In this document: positions 10,105-19,977 of the stretch, piece after piece
How positions within the stretch are numbered: position 1 is the first letter of the stretch
Layout of the letters: every line of letters begins with the position of its first letter
Source of the DNA: Chitinivorax sp. B
GTDB lineage: Bacteria; Pseudomonadota; Gammaproteobacteria; Burkholderiales; SCOH01
Length of the DNA: 64,000 bases
Direction of reading: 5' to 3'
NCBI RefSeq assembly: GCF_005503445.1
Contig: NZ_SCOH01000015.1
Coordinates: forward strand, 1-64,000
Made by a program: the position numbers and the translations under genes
Notes under the pieces: generated by a model
What the model saw: only the letters and a program-made list of their open reading frames with translations
Database searches by the model: none
Told to the model about the DNA's origin: nothing

Positions 10105-11748
10105 ATGGCCTTAAAAACCTTTATTCCGGCATTGTGCACGGCGCTAGCGTTACACGTAAGTGCAGCAGAAGAGCCAATTGCCACTGCAGATGACAAACCG
10201 CTTGCCGAAAAGATTGAAGCGCTTCAACGTGCAGTGGCGGAGCAAGAGTCGGCACTGAAAGCGGCGCAAGCACAGAACGAAGCACTACAGGCTGAAATGC
10301 AGCAGTTGAGACAAGCAACACAGCCTGCTGTTTTGCCGCCCAATCAGACACTCTCGGCAGACCAGCCCTCTGACCCTAGCTTGCCGCCATGGGTAGGGGA
10401 GATTCTTCGGAACATTCAAGGTGATCCGATGCCCTGGGCGGCAGGTGGAGCAGGCGTCATTGTGTTGCTGGGTGCATGGGTGTGGCGCAGCCGTAGCAAG
10501 CGCCGTCGCCCCAAAATTCCCTTGTTTGAAGACAGCCTGCTGGCTGTTGGGCCATCGACGACCAATATCTTGGTTGGTGGTGGTGGTGCGGTAATTGACA
10601 CTACGCTATCGATGACATCGGTGTTACAACCTGGGCATACCGAGCGACGTGATTTGGAGTCGGCTTCGGTTGACCCGGTTGCGGAGGCGGAGGTTTATCT
10701 GGCCTATGGGCGTGATCTGCAAGCAGAAGAGATTTTGCGCGATACACTGCAACGCGCGCCAGGCCGACAGGATGTCCGACTCAAGTTGATGGAAATCTAT
10801 GCAATGCGGAAGGATGTGCCATCCTTGCAGGCGGCAATGGAAACCATGCGTGAGCAGGGCTTGCCGGAGGAGGACGAATTCTGGGTTAAGGCGCTTGAGC
10901 TGGTCGCAAGTGTTGCCGACACGCCTTCCGTCGAAACTGATGAGACATTATTGCAGTCCGAGCCATCAGCAGCATCCACTGATACAGGGTCAATACAAAC
11001 TGAGGTGGCTACGCAACCAGAGCGTTCGCTGGCGATTGATCATCCGTTTGATGAATTGCTGCCTGATACAACCGACGATGCAGTGCCATCTGCCAGTGCG
11101 CCGTTGGTTGAACGCGTGGCTGCAGCCGCAGTACCTGCTGAAGCACCACCTATCCACGTCGCTGAGACCTCGCCCGATGCGCAAGTTGTTGAGCTCAAGG
11201 AGCGAGTAGAGCCAACTTTGAATCTGTTGCTGCCGGATGTAGAAGTGTTGCCTGCATCACGCCGGAAGCCTGAGACGGCAGGGGGGTTGGAAATCGTCAT
11301 TGATGAGCCAGCCGAAGCGGCTCCGCAGATGCTATCAGCCCAGCCGGCGTTCATTGACCCAGAGCGGGTGTTGGACTTTGATTTTGAATTCGATCCATCC
11401 CAAGCAACTAACGTTTCAACAGCTGAATCTGCCGTTGAATTAACTGAACCCGTGATTGAATTGAATTTGACTGATATTAGCCTGGATTTGACGGCCCCGG
11501 TGATGGGTATTGTTGTCGATGACGTGCCCCCGGTTGTGCCGGTGGTGAATAGTGCTACTGACGTACCGGGATTGCCGGTTGTTGAAGAAGATCCGATTGC
11601 CATCAAGTTGGATCTGGCGCGCATCTATTTCGAAATGGGCGATACCGAAAGTGCCAACGAATTGCTGGAAGAAGTCATAGGAGAAGGCAGACCAGAACAA
11701 ATTGAGCAGGCACGCCAGATGCAGAAGCATGGTAGTCTCACTGCCTAA
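10105..11748 (+). CDS. FimV-like membrane protein lacking LysM
   Basis: This 547-residue protein has a signal peptide (to about residue 20), then a periplasmic coiled coil at about 30-72 with Glu/Gln-rich heptads. One transmembrane helix spans about 111-127, followed by a basic stop-transfer stretch (RSRSKRRRPKIPLFEDS). The cytoplasmic part contains DPVAEAEVYLAYGRDLQAEE, closely matching DPIAEAEVYMAYGRDAQAEE of the large FimV upstream. The C-terminus has the FimV helix pair (IKLDLARIYFEMGDTESANE). It lacks the FimV N-terminal domain and LysM, so it probably cannot bind peptidoglycan the same way. It is best read as a trimmed paralogue of fimV. The trpF start lies 84 bases downstream. Confidence 0.85.
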   Translation: MALKTFIPALCTALALHVSAAEEPIATADDKPLAEKIEALQRAVAEQESALKAAQAQNEALQAEMQQLRQATQPAVLPPNQTLSADQPSDPSLPPWVGEILRNIQGDPMPWAAGGAGVIVLLGAWVWRSRSKRRRPKIPLFEDSLLAVGPSTTNILVGGGGAVIDTTLSMTSVLQPGHTERRDLESASVDPVAEAEVYLAYGRDLQAEEILRDTLQRAPGRQDVRLKLMEIYAMRKDVPSLQAAMETMREQGLPEEDEFWVKALELVASVADTPSVETDETLLQSEPSAASTDTGSIQTEVATQPERSLAIDHPFDELLPDTTDDAVPSASAPLVERVAAAAVPAEAPPIHVAETSPDAQVVELKERVEPTLNLLLPDVEVLPASRRKPETAGGLEIVIDEPAEAAPQMLSAQPAFIDPERVLDFDFEFDPSQATNVSTAESAVELTEPVIELNLTDISLDLTAPVMGIVVDDVPPVVPVVNSATDVPGLPVVEEDPIAIKLDLARIYFEMGDTESANELLEEVIGEGRPEQIEQARQMQKHGSLTA

Positions 11749-11832
11749 GTCGGTACCTCGCTCAGTTTTTGCTCGCCGATCAGGGCTGGCCGCGGTTATA
11801 CTCGTTTGCCTGCTATAGACCACTTGGTAAGT

Positions 11833-12459
11833 ATGTCCGCTTGTAAGATCAAGATTTGTGGCTTGACGCGTGAACAGGATGTTGCGGTGGCTGCCAATGC
11901 AGGTGCCGATGCGTTGGGGTTTGTTTTTTACCCGCCCAGCCCACGCCATTTGGATGTGGAGCGCGCAAAGGTTCTGGTCGAGAGTGTTCCCCCATTCGTG
12001 ACCACTGTGGGATTGTTTGTGAATGCGCGGGCAATGGAAATCGAGCGAGTGTTGCGAATGGCCCCGGTCGATCTATTGCAGTTTCATGGTGATGAAGCTC
12101 CGGAATTCTGTGGTCAATTTGGCCGCCCTTATATCAAGGCGATTCGGGTGAAAGCAGGTCTGGATTTACATGAATATGCACAGCAGTTTGCGGGTGCGCG
12201 TGGCTTATTGCTGGATGCGTTTGTGGAAGGCGTACCTGGTGGCACCGGTAGTATCTTCGATTGGGGGTTGATCCCATCTGATTTGCCAATGCCCATCATT
12301 CTTTCCGGTGGTTTGGAATCCGGTAATATCGTGAGTGCGGTCAAACAGGTCAGGCCATGGGCTGTGGATGTTTCAAGTGGTGTGGAGTCTGCAAAAGGAA
12401 TCAAGGACGCAGACAAGATCGCTGCGTTCATCAATGGAGTGCGCAATGCAAATGTATGA
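11833..12459 (+). CDS. trpF: Phosphoribosylanthranilate isomerase
   Basis: TrpF catalyses the Amadori rearrangement of phosphoribosylanthranilate in tryptophan synthesis. From ATG 11833 it is 208 residues, beginning [20 protein letters not shown] with the catalytic cysteine of [20 protein letters not shown] and the phosphate-binding LSGGLESGN are family blocks. A longer in-frame TTG start at 11806 was not chosen because the family begins near the KICGLT motif. The 3' end overlaps trpB by 14 bases. Confidence 0.95.
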   Translation: MSACKIKICGLTREQDVAVAANAGADALGFVFYPPSPRHLDVERAKVLVESVPPFVTTVGLFVNARAMEIERVLRMAPVDLLQFHGDEAPEFCGQFGRPYIKAIRVKAGLDLHEYAQQFAGARGLLLDAFVEGVPGGTGSIFDWGLIPSDLPMPIILSGGLESGNIVSAVKQVRPWAVDVSSGVESAKGIKDADKIAAFINGVRNANV

Positions 12460-13645
12460 CCTTCCTGACGCCCGTGGCCATTTTGGCGAGTATGGCGGAA
12501 TCTATGTTGCTGAAACGCTGATGACCGCTTTGGATGAGCTGCGGCACGAGTATGAGCGTTATCGTGATGACCCTGATTTTCAAGCTGAATTTCAGTATGA
12601 ATTGAAGCATTATGTTGGTCGTCCCAGCCCGATCTACCATGCCAAGCGTTGGTCGGAAGTACTGGGTGGTGCGCAGATATTCTTGAAGCGTGAAGATCTC
12701 AACCATACTGGTGCACATAAGGTCAATAACACCATTGGCCAAGCCTTGCTGGCTCGTCGCATGGGCAAAAAGCGTGTCATCGCTGAAACTGGTGCTGGTC
12801 AGCATGGTGTGGCATCTGCGACTGTTGCTGCCCGATATGGTATGGAATGTGTTGTTTACATGGGATCGGAAGATGTCAAACGACAATCCCCCAATGTGTT
12901 CCGGATGAAACTGCTTGGTGCGACGGTGGTGCCAGTTCAAAGCGGCTCTAAGACCTTGAAAGACGCAATGAATGAAGCGATGCGCGATTGGGTGACCAAT
13001 GTCGAGAGCACCTTCTATATCATTGGCACTGCTGCTGGCCCGCATCCCTATCCGATGATGGTCCGTGACTTTCAGTGTGTCATCGGCAACGAAGCAAAAG
13101 AGCAAATGATTGAAATGGTCGGTTGCCAGCCAGATGTGGTGGTGGCTTGTGTCGGCGGTGGTTCCAATGCAATTGGTATCTTCCACCCTTATCTTGGCCT
13201 CACAGAGGTCAAGTTGGTTGGTGTGGAAGCGGGTGGTGAAGGGGTGGAAACGGGGCGTCATGCCGCACCATTGTCAGCTGGCCGCCCTGGTGTGCTGCAT
13301 GGTAATCGTACTTACCTGATGCAAGATCCTGATGGCCAGATCATTGAAACCCACTCAATTTCCGCTGGTCTGGACTATCCAGGCGTTGGGCCCGAGCATA
13401 GTTATCTGAAAGATAAAGGCCGGGTGCAGTATGTGGCAGCCAATGATGGTGAGTCGCTACAGGCATTCCATGATCTATGCCGTTATGAGGGCATAATCCC
13501 CGCTTTGGAATCCAGTCATGCGTTGGCTTACGCTAAGCGTTTGGCGCCGACAATGAATAAAGATCAGATCGTTCTGGTCAATCTGTCGGGACGTGGTGAC
13601 AAGGATATCCAGACCGTGGCGAGATTGTCCGGCATTGAGCTTTAA
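12446..13645 (+). CDS. trpB: Tryptophan synthase beta chain
   Basis: TrpB condenses indole with serine using PLP. The 399-residue protein starts [18 protein letters not shown], inside the trpF 3' end, with GGAG placed 6 bases upstream. The PLP lysine is Lys92 in [10 protein letters not shown]. The glycine-rich phosphate site is [10 protein letters not shown], and the C-terminal SGRGDKD is intact. An alternative ATG lies two codons downstream. trpA follows after 81 bases. Confidence 0.97.
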   Translation: MQMYDLPDARGHFGEYGGIYVAETLMTALDELRHEYERYRDDPDFQAEFQYELKHYVGRPSPIYHAKRWSEVLGGAQIFLKREDLNHTGAHKVNNTIGQALLARRMGKKRVIAETGAGQHGVASATVAARYGMECVVYMGSEDVKRQSPNVFRMKLLGATVVPVQSGSKTLKDAMNEAMRDWVTNVESTFYIIGTAAGPHPYPMMVRDFQCVIGNEAKEQMIEMVGCQPDVVVACVGGGSNAIGIFHPYLGLTEVKLVGVEAGGEGVETGRHAAPLSAGRPGVLHGNRTYLMQDPDGQIIETHSISAGLDYPGVGPEHSYLKDKGRVQYVAANDGESLQAFHDLCRYEGIIPALESSHALAYAKRLAPTMNKDQIVLVNLSGRGDKDIQTVARLSGIEL

Positions 13646-13647
13646 GT

Positions 13648-13678
13648 CCCGCGGAGCCTTGAGTTCTGCGCGGGTTTT
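13648..13678 (+). terminator. Terminator-like hairpin between trpB and trpA
   Basis: CCCGCG at 13648-13653 pairs with CGCGGG at 13669-13674 and is followed at once by TTTT. The loop is 15 bases and the stem only 6 bp, so it may attenuate rather than fully terminate; trpA probably still depends on read-through or on its own promoter. Confidence 0.4.
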
Positions 13679-13726
13679 CCCCAATACGCGGCCGTGTAGG
13701 CCGTCAAGTAGAGTCCGCTAATAAAC

Positions 13727-14527
13727 ATGTCCAGAATTGATTCCAGACTGAATGCGTTGCACCAGCAGCAGCGCAAGGCACTGATCCCGTATATCACCGC
13801 AGGCGATCCAACCGCAGCATTGACGGTACCGTTGATGCATGCGTTGGCTGCTGCGGGGGCGGACATTCTGGAGATTGGCGTACCATTTTCTGATCCAATG
13901 GCAGAGGGCCCGGTCATACAGCGCGCAATGGAGCGTGCGTTGGCCAACAAGGTCAGTTTGCGTGATGTCTTGGCGATGGTGGCTGAATTCCGCCAGCGCG
14001 ATGTGGATACTCCTGTTGTATTGATGGGGTATGCCAACCCGGTTGAGGCGATGGGTTATGAGATGTTTGCCCAACAAGCCGCCGCCGCCGGCGTAGATGG
14101 CCTGCTGACGGTGGATTTTCCACCGGAAGAGGCGAGTGGTTTGGTGGAAATTCTGGATCGCCATGGCATTGCACCGATTTTCCTGTTGGCACCGACGACA
14201 CCGGAGTCCCGGATCGAGGTGGTTGGAAAAATGGCGCGTGGATACGTCTATTATGTATCGTTGCGCGGCGTGACTGGTGCGGGGAATCTGGACATGTCCG
14301 AGGTGGCGGCACGCTTGCCGCTGTTGCGCAAACATATCAAATTGCCGATTGGCGTGGGTTTTGGTATTCGAGATGGGAAAACCGCCCGTGCGGTCGCTGA
14401 AGTGGCTGACGCCGTAGTGATCGGTAGCCGTTTGGTGCAGGAAATTGAATCTGCAGGCGAGCGGGACGCGGTGGAAAGCATCGGCAAACTGGTTAAAGAC
14501 ATTCGAGAGGCAATCGATCATGCCTGA
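13727..14527 (+). CDS. trpA: Tryptophan synthase alpha chain
   Basis: TrpA cleaves indole-3-glycerol phosphate and channels indole to TrpB. The 266-residue protein has [12 protein letters not shown], the catalytic glutamate in [18 protein letters not shown], and the aspartate near [10 protein letters not shown]. The phosphate-binding loop is [12 protein letters not shown]. It is followed directly by accD; its last codons overlap a possible longer accD start. Confidence 0.97.
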   Translation: MSRIDSRLNALHQQQRKALIPYITAGDPTAALTVPLMHALAAAGADILEIGVPFSDPMAEGPVIQRAMERALANKVSLRDVLAMVAEFRQRDVDTPVVLMGYANPVEAMGYEMFAQQAAAAGVDGLLTVDFPPEEASGLVEILDRHGIAPIFLLAPTTPESRIEVVGKMARGYVYYVSLRGVTGAGNLDMSEVAARLPLLRKHIKLPIGVGFGIRDGKTARAVAEVADAVVIGSRLVQEIESAGERDAVESIGKLVKDIREAIDHA

Positions 14528-14552
14528 TCAGATCGCAGATAGGACGGAGACG

Positions 14553-15422
14553 ATGAGCTGGTTACAGAAACTGCTACCGCCTAAGATCAAAAGCAAAGCC
14601 AATGGGGCGAAAACCGGTGTACCGGAAGGCTTGTGGAGCAAATGTTCCGCGTGTGAGGCCGTCCTCTACCGAACAGACTTGGAAAACAACCTCAACGTCT
14701 GTCCCAAATGTGATCATCACAATGCGGTATCGGCCCGTAAACGGCTGGAGATTTTGCTCGACCCGGAAGGTCGGTTCGAAATTGGTGCTGAGGTGCAACC
14801 GCTGGATACCTTGAAGTTCAAGGATTCCAAGCGTTACCCTGACCGGCTTGAATCAGCTCGCAATGAAACGGGCGAAACTGATGCGTTGGTGGTGATGCAG
14901 GGCGCGATTCATCATGTTCCATTGGTTGCTGCAGCATTTGAGTTCAAGTTCATCGGTGGGTCCATGGGCTCAGTGGTGGGTGAACGGTTTGTGCGTGGTG
15001 TCAATACCTGCCTTGAGCAGAATCTACCTTTCGTATGTGTCGCAGCAAGTGGCGGTGCGCGAATGCAGGAAGGTCTGATGTCGCTGATGCAGATGGCCAA
15101 GACCAGTGCCGCGTTGACTAAATTGGCTGAGCGTCGCTTACCGTTTATCTCTGTACTGACGGACCCGACTATGGGGGGCGTATCTGCCAGTTTCGCTTTC
15201 CTGGGTGATGTTGTCATCGCAGAACCGCAGGCGCTGATTGGTTTTGCCGGTCCGCGCGTAATCGAGCAGACCGTACGTGAAACGTTACCAGAAGGTTTCC
15301 AGCGAGCCGAGTTTCTGCTGGAAAAAGGTGCTATCGATATGATCGTCGACCGCCGACAAATGCGTGACAAGCTGTCTGATCTGTTAACGTTGATGTTGCG
15401 TTTGCCAGCGCGCGATCATTAA
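14553..15422 (+). CDS. accD: Acetyl-CoA carboxylase carboxyltransferase subunit beta
   Basis: AccD, with AccA, transfers the carboxyl group from biotin to acetyl-CoA to make malonyl-CoA. I chose ATG 14553 ([15 protein letters not shown], 289 residues) because AGGACGGAG lies just upstream and the family begins MSW. An in-frame ATG at 14520 is possible. The N-terminal four-cysteine zinc finger (CSAC...CPKC) is complete, as are [15 protein letters not shown] and the [11 protein letters not shown] block. trpA-accD-folC is a common proteobacterial order. Confidence 0.96.
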   Translation: MSWLQKLLPPKIKSKANGAKTGVPEGLWSKCSACEAVLYRTDLENNLNVCPKCDHHNAVSARKRLEILLDPEGRFEIGAEVQPLDTLKFKDSKRYPDRLESARNETGETDALVVMQGAIHHVPLVAAAFEFKFIGGSMGSVVGERFVRGVNTCLEQNLPFVCVAASGGARMQEGLMSLMQMAKTSAALTKLAERRLPFISVLTDPTMGGVSASFAFLGDVVIAEPQALIGFAGPRVIEQTVRETLPEGFQRAEFLLEKGAIDMIVDRRQMRDKLSDLLTLMLRLPARDH

Positions 15423-15463
15423 TACACCCAGGCAGGTGGCGTAGTCGCTTGCTGCAGTTGCAA

Positions 15464-15512
15464 CAGCCGATTTACCAAGCTTGTTTTCATTGTGCTTGGT
15501 TGATCGGCTGTC
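15464..15512 (+). terminator. Terminator-like hairpin after accD
   Basis: CAGCCGAT...ACCAAGC at 15464-15480 pairs with GCTTGGT...ATCGGCTG at 15494-15510, interrupted by a 2-base internal mismatch, with loop TTGTTTTCATTGT. The 3' side runs into TCTGTTTGTT. The U tract is interrupted, so strength is uncertain. Confidence 0.6.
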
Positions 15513-15638
15513 TGTTTGTTGCATGGGTATTGCCATTTGGCACCCGTTGCAACTTTCCTACTTCAACTTGATCTCTGAACATAGTGGCGCAGGATACGTA
15601 TCTGCATTGCCCTATCTTTGATGGCATTACGATTTGAC

Positions 15639-16919
15639 ATGACTGAACCGACAAATTCAAGACAATCTGTTGCGGACTGGCTTCGCTATCTTGAACAACT
15701 GCATCCGGTGGCCATAGACCTTGGCTTGACGCGTGTTGACGCTGTGCGCAATCGTATGGGCCTGAAGCTCTCATGTCCTGTCATCACGATCGGTGGGACC
15801 AACGGCAAAGGTTCCGTGTGTGCTTTTTTGAGTACGATTCTGGCTGCGGCAGGTTATCGTGTCGGTTGTTATACTTCTCCCCACCTGCTGCAGTACAACG
15901 AACGGGTGGCTGTTGATCTGCAGCCCATTGCGGATGCGGACCTGGTCAAATCATTTAATGCGGTGGAGACAGGGCGTAGTGATACGCCGCTAACCTACTA
16001 CGAGTTTGGTACATTGGCGGCTATTTGGCATTTCGCACAGTCTTCGCTGGATATCGCCATTCTCGAAGTTGGATTGGGTGGTCGGCTTGACGCAGTCAAT
16101 GCCTTTGATGCTGACTATGCTGCGGTGGTGAGCGTTGATCTGGATCATCAATCCTACCTGGGTGATACCCGAGAAAAGATCGGGTTCGAAAAGGCGGGTA
16201 TCTATCGAACTGGCAAGGTGGCGGTATGTGGTGATGCACAACCACCCGCCACACTGATTGAACATGCCGATTCAATAGGTGCTGAACTGCACTTGATTGG
16301 CCGTGATTTTGGTTTCACCCGGCAAGAGCAGCAATGGGCGTTTTGGGGGCGGCGTGGTAAGCATCTTTCATTGCCTTTTCCAGCCCTGCGTGGCGCATAT
16401 CAACTGAGTAATGCCAGTACCGCCTTGGCGATTTTGGATGAGCTGCGCGAGCAGTTGCCAGTGGGGATCGGGGACATCAAACGTGGCTTGTTGCAAGTCG
16501 AGTGGCCTGCCCGCTTTCAGGTCATGCCTGGACGGCCAAGCGTGATTCTGGATGTGGCCCATAATCCGCATGCGGCCCGAGCATTGGCGGGCAGCCTTAA
16601 ATCCATGGGTTACTACGAACAAACTTTTGCAGTGTTTTCAATGCTTGCTGACAAGGATATGGCCAGTGTGGTGGCGATTCTCAAGGATCAGATCGATCAC
16701 TGGTATATTGCACCGCTGACTGGGCCGAGATCCATGTCTGCCGAGGTTTTGCAGCAAGCATTGATCGCTGAAAATGTACCTGGAAAAGTAACGATATTCG
16801 AAACTATTTCACAAGCTTATCGTGCTGCCTGTGATAAGGCGGGGGAAAATGATAGAATCGCGGCCTTCGGATCGTTTTATACGGTCGCCGAGGTATTGCA
16901 AACCCGTCAGTCCCGGTAG
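15639..16919 (+). CDS. folC: Folylpolyglutamate synthase / dihydrofolate synthase
   Basis: FolC adds glutamate to dihydropteroate and to folates. From ATG 15639 (MTEPTNSRQ) it is 426 residues. The ATP-binding loop GGTNGKGSV, the YTSPHLLQYNERV segment and the LEVGLGGRLDAVN block are characteristic. The C-terminal DVAHNPHAARAL is also typical. An alternative in-frame ATG at 15621 has no better ribosome site. It is followed after 15 bases by the SPOR-domain gene. Confidence 0.95.
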   Translation: MTEPTNSRQSVADWLRYLEQLHPVAIDLGLTRVDAVRNRMGLKLSCPVITIGGTNGKGSVCAFLSTILAAAGYRVGCYTSPHLLQYNERVAVDLQPIADADLVKSFNAVETGRSDTPLTYYEFGTLAAIWHFAQSSLDIAILEVGLGGRLDAVNAFDADYAAVVSVDLDHQSYLGDTREKIGFEKAGIYRTGKVAVCGDAQPPATLIEHADSIGAELHLIGRDFGFTRQEQQWAFWGRRGKHLSLPFPALRGAYQLSNASTALAILDELREQLPVGIGDIKRGLLQVEWPARFQVMPGRPSVILDVAHNPHAARALAGSLKSMGYYEQTFAVFSMLADKDMASVVAILKDQIDHWYIAPLTGPRSMSAEVLQQALIAENVPGKVTIFETISQAYRAACDKAGENDRIAAFGSFYTVAEVLQTRQSR

Positions 16920-16934
16920 GCCGACACTCAAGGC

Positions 16935-17684
16935 ATGGTCCAACACACTTCGAATGATGAACTCCTGCAGCTGAAAAAACGCGCCCGCCGTCGCTTGGTG
17001 GGGGCTATCGCATTGGTATTGGTCGCTGTCACAGTCCTGTGGAATGTTCTGGACAGTGAACCCAAAACCGCTGTGCAGCATGTGGGAGCACAAAATGTGG
17101 AAATTGTCAGCAACGCACCACAGTTGCGTACGGAGCCTGCCCCAGATCTGGCGGCTCGTCCTTCTCCACTTGAAAACAACGATCCTGCTGCAATGGTGCC
17201 AGTGTTACCAACGCCAGTTCCAGAACCAGCAAAGACCAAACCTGCTGTACCAGCTACCGTAGATGGTAGCCGACCTGTTGAGTCCACACCAGCACAGGCA
17301 GAAACCAAACCCTCGCCCAAGCCACAAGAATCCTTGCATGAGCAGGTTGAGGCCAAAAAGCCTGCCAAGGTGGAAGCGCCCAAGCCTAAGAAAGAACCGG
17401 TGGAATCCAAAGAGCCAAAGTCTGAAGTGAAGAAGACGGATGCTGGCTCCGTCAAAGCAGATACCAAAGGCTCAGTTGCCATTCAGGTGGCAGCTTTATC
17501 TGAAGATAATAAGGCCAAGCAATTGGCCAGTAAGCTACAACAGGCGGGTATGCCGGCCTATGCAGAAGCAAAGGGACCGTTGACGCGTGTACGGGCTGGC
17601 CCGTTTGCCAATCGGCAGCAAGCTGAAAACGCGCTGGAAAAGTTGAAGTCCCTAGGTTACAGCGGCGTAATTGTACCTCGCTGA
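16935..17684 (+). CDS. SPOR-domain protein (DedD-like)
   Basis: The 249-residue protein has a cytoplasmic N-terminus, one membrane helix at about 21-39 (RLVGAIALVLVAVTVLWNVL), a long Pro/Lys/Glu-rich periplasmic linker, and a C-terminal SPOR domain from about 178 (VAIQVAALSEDNKAKQLASK). SPOR domains bind denuded septal peptidoglycan, so a division-site role like DedD is likely. It lies between folC and cvpA, matching the folC-dedD-cvpA-purF order of E. coli. Confidence 0.92.
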   Translation: MVQHTSNDELLQLKKRARRRLVGAIALVLVAVTVLWNVLDSEPKTAVQHVGAQNVEIVSNAPQLRTEPAPDLAARPSPLENNDPAAMVPVLPTPVPEPAKTKPAVPATVDGSRPVESTPAQAETKPSPKPQESLHEQVEAKKPAKVEAPKPKKEPVESKEPKSEVKKTDAGSVKADTKGSVAIQVAALSEDNKAKQLASKLQQAGMPAYAEAKGPLTRVRAGPFANRQQAENALEKLKSLGYSGVIVPR

Positions 17685-17724
17685 CTATACTTTAATCGGC
17701 TATTCGCCTTGACCACTACTCACA

Positions 17725-18216
17725 ATGACCCCATTTGACTACGGTGTGCTACTGATCGTTGGTTTTTCAGTCTTGTTGAGTGTGATGCGCGGTTTGCTGC
17801 GAGAGTTGATGGCGCTGGCATCCTGGGTAGTCGCATTTTTCGTGGCAAGGAATTACACCACTGAAGTCACGCCATTATTGCCTGATTCAATTCCCAGTGA
17901 GGAGTTGAAGCTGCTGGCGGGGTTTCTGGGCTTGTTTCTGGGTTCCTTGTTGATTATGACCCTGCTGACAATTGCATTGGCAGAAGTCATCAAGGTTGTT
18001 GGCCTGTCAGGGGCTGATCGGGTGTTAGGTGCAATATTTGGCCTGGTACGTGGATGTTTTATCGTTGTCGTGCTGGTGTTGTTGGCGGGGTTGACCTCGC
18101 TGCCTCGTGAGCCGATGTGGAAAAATGCGATGTTCAGCCCTGTGTTCGAGGCCGTGGCGCTTGCCGTCAAGTCTTGGCTGCCGGATGGGCTCGCCAAACA
18201 CATTAAATATGAGTAA
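17725..18216 (+). CDS. cvpA: CvpA family membrane protein
   Basis: This 163-residue protein has about four membrane helices and begins MTPFDYGVLLIVGFSVLLSV, typical of CvpA. CvpA was first linked to colicin V production and affects envelope stress tolerance. It ends 6 bases before purF, the conserved cvpA-purF pair. Confidence 0.93.
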   Translation: MTPFDYGVLLIVGFSVLLSVMRGLLRELMALASWVVAFFVARNYTTEVTPLLPDSIPSEELKLLAGFLGLFLGSLLIMTLLTIALAEVIKVVGLSGADRVLGAIFGLVRGCFIVVVLVLLAGLTSLPREPMWKNAMFSPVFEAVALAVKSWLPDGLAKHIKYE

Positions 18217-18222
18217 GTAATT

Positions 18223-19746
18223 ATGTGCGGAATTATCGGTGTAGTTGCCAAGACGCCTGTCAATCAATTGTTGTACGATGGGTTGTTGATCTTGCAGCAT
18301 CGTGGTCAGGATGCTGCAGGCATTGTTACCATGGATGGCCCACGCCTCCATATGCACAAGGGATCGGGCTTGGTGCGCGATGTCTTCCGTACTCGTAACA
18401 TGCGTTCCTTGCAAGGTACGTCCGGGATTGGCCATGTCCGTTATCCAACAGCCGGCTCAGCGTCCTCACTGGCCGAGGCACAGCCGTTCTACGTCAATTC
18501 CCCATTTGGCATTGTGCTGGCACACAACGGTAACCTGACTAATGCCGATCAGCTCAAACATGAGATGTATCGCCAGGATTTACGACATATCAACACCAAT
18601 TCCGATTCGGAAGTGTTATTGAACGTGTTTGCACATGAATTGCAAAAGCAGACACGTGGTGATCGTATTGATCAGGATGCGGTGTTTGCTGCTGTGTCCG
18701 CTGTGCACTCCCGTATTCGTGGCGCTTATGCTGTTGTATCAATGATTGCAGGTCATGGTTTGGTGGCGTTCCGTGATCCAAATGGAATTCGCCCGCTGGT
18801 GTTGGGTAAGGCAGAAACTGCACTGGGTACCGAATACATGCTGGCGTCGGAATCGGTCACACTGGATTCGTTGGGTTTTCAGCCAGTACGCGATATTGCC
18901 CCTGGTGAAGCGGTCTATATCACACAGGACGGCCAATTTTTCAGCCGTCAGTGTGCCGAGCATACCACCCATACCCCCTGTATTTTCGAGTTTGTTTATT
19001 TTGCCCGTTCTGATTCGGTCATGGACGGTATATCAGTGCACGCGTCGCGTCTTTATATGGGCGAATTCCTTGCGGATAAAATCCGCAAGACCATGCCCGA
19101 TCTGGACATCGATGTCGTCATTCCCATTCCCGATACCAGCCGTGCGAGTGCGTTGCAATTGGCTAACCACCTGGGGCTGCCGTATCGCGAAGGGTTCATG
19201 AAGAACCGCTATATTGGCCGTACTTTCATCATGCCGGGTCAGGCAGTGCGTAAGAAATCCGTTCGCCAGAAGTTGAGTCCGATTGCTGTGGAATTCAAAG
19301 GCAAGAACGTACTGTTGGTGGATGACTCGATCGTACGTGGCACCACATCTCGTGAAATTGTACAGATGGCTCGCGAGGCTGGTGCGTTGAAGGTGTATTT
19401 TGCCTCGGCAGCTCCGCCAGTGCGCTTCCCGAATGTATATGGTATCGACATGCCAACTCGTAATGAACTGTTGGCAACAGGACGTGACGATGTTGCCATT
19501 GCTCGCGAAATTGGGGCTGATGCAGTTGTCTATCAAGATCTGGAAGCGCTTGAGGCTGCGGTACATCGTTGCAACTTTGATATCAAGACTTTTGAGACCT
19601 CCTGTTTCAGTGGTAAATATATTACTGGCGATATCGATGAGGCTTATCTGGCCAAGATCGAGAGCGAGCGCAACGATTCTGCGAAGGCGGACAAGGAACG
19701 AGATCTGGACTTCAATATTGGGGTGGCGGAGCAAAATCTGATCTAA
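18223..19746 (+). CDS. purF: Amidophosphoribosyltransferase
   Basis: PurF makes 5-phosphoribosylamine from PRPP and glutamine, the first step of purine synthesis. The 507-residue protein starts [10 protein letters not shown], with Cys2 as the processed N-terminal nucleophile of the glutaminase domain. The PRPP-binding motif [14 protein letters not shown] lies in the phosphoribosyltransferase domain. Other blocks are AHNGNLTN and [13 protein letters not shown]. Length matches the E. coli enzyme. Confidence 0.98.
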   Translation: MCGIIGVVAKTPVNQLLYDGLLILQHRGQDAAGIVTMDGPRLHMHKGSGLVRDVFRTRNMRSLQGTSGIGHVRYPTAGSASSLAEAQPFYVNSPFGIVLAHNGNLTNADQLKHEMYRQDLRHINTNSDSEVLLNVFAHELQKQTRGDRIDQDAVFAAVSAVHSRIRGAYAVVSMIAGHGLVAFRDPNGIRPLVLGKAETALGTEYMLASESVTLDSLGFQPVRDIAPGEAVYITQDGQFFSRQCAEHTTHTPCIFEFVYFARSDSVMDGISVHASRLYMGEFLADKIRKTMPDLDIDVVIPIPDTSRASALQLANHLGLPYREGFMKNRYIGRTFIMPGQAVRKKSVRQKLSPIAVEFKGKNVLLVDDSIVRGTTSREIVQMAREAGALKVYFASAAPPVRFPNVYGIDMPTRNELLATGRDDVAIAREIGADAVVYQDLEALEAAVHRCNFDIKTFETSCFSGKYITGDIDEAYLAKIESERNDSAKADKERDLDFNIGVAEQNLI

Positions 19747-19819
19747 TTCCCCAATCAGGATATGTCGTAGCCTACTGTATAGTGGTGTGACTTTCTTGTG
19801 TGTAGGATCGTTGTCAGGC

Positions 19820-19849
19820 TTGACAGCAAACCCCAAGATCACGGACTAT
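19820..19849 (+). promoter_or_regulatory. Candidate promoter for metZ
   Basis: A perfect TTGACA at 19820-19825 is followed after 18 bases by GACTAT. Transcription from here would produce a leader of roughly 120 bases that includes the hairpin before metZ. A TATAAAT at 19887-19893 is a second possible minus-10. Confidence 0.4.
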
Positions 19850-19930
19850 TTCAATTGCGCCGATTTTTTACCGCTTGCGGGCGCACTATAAATACAGCTA
19901 AACCGTCGAGTTTCTGAGGTTTTGATCCTG

Positions 19931-19966
19931 AACCCGCTTGGCTGTCCAAGCGGGTTTTGTTTTTTA
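19931..19966 (+). terminator. Strong terminator hairpin directly before metZ
   Basis: An 11-bp perfect stem AACCCGCTTGG/CCAAGCGGGTT with loop CTGT is followed by TTGTTTTTT. It sits 184 bases after purF and only 11 bases before the metZ ATG. It could simply end purF transcripts, but its position makes attenuation of metZ possible. Confidence 0.85.
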
Positions 19967-19977
19967 CTGGACCTAAG

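Noticed and set aside
12431-13261. 276-codon open frame antisense to trpB
   Set aside because: It lies wholly opposite a clearly real trpB gene, has no ribosome site, and shows no recognisable protein features; long antisense frames are common opposite genes with this codon use.
13718-14521. 267-codon open frame antisense to trpA
   Set aside because: It mirrors the whole trpA gene and has no family resemblance.
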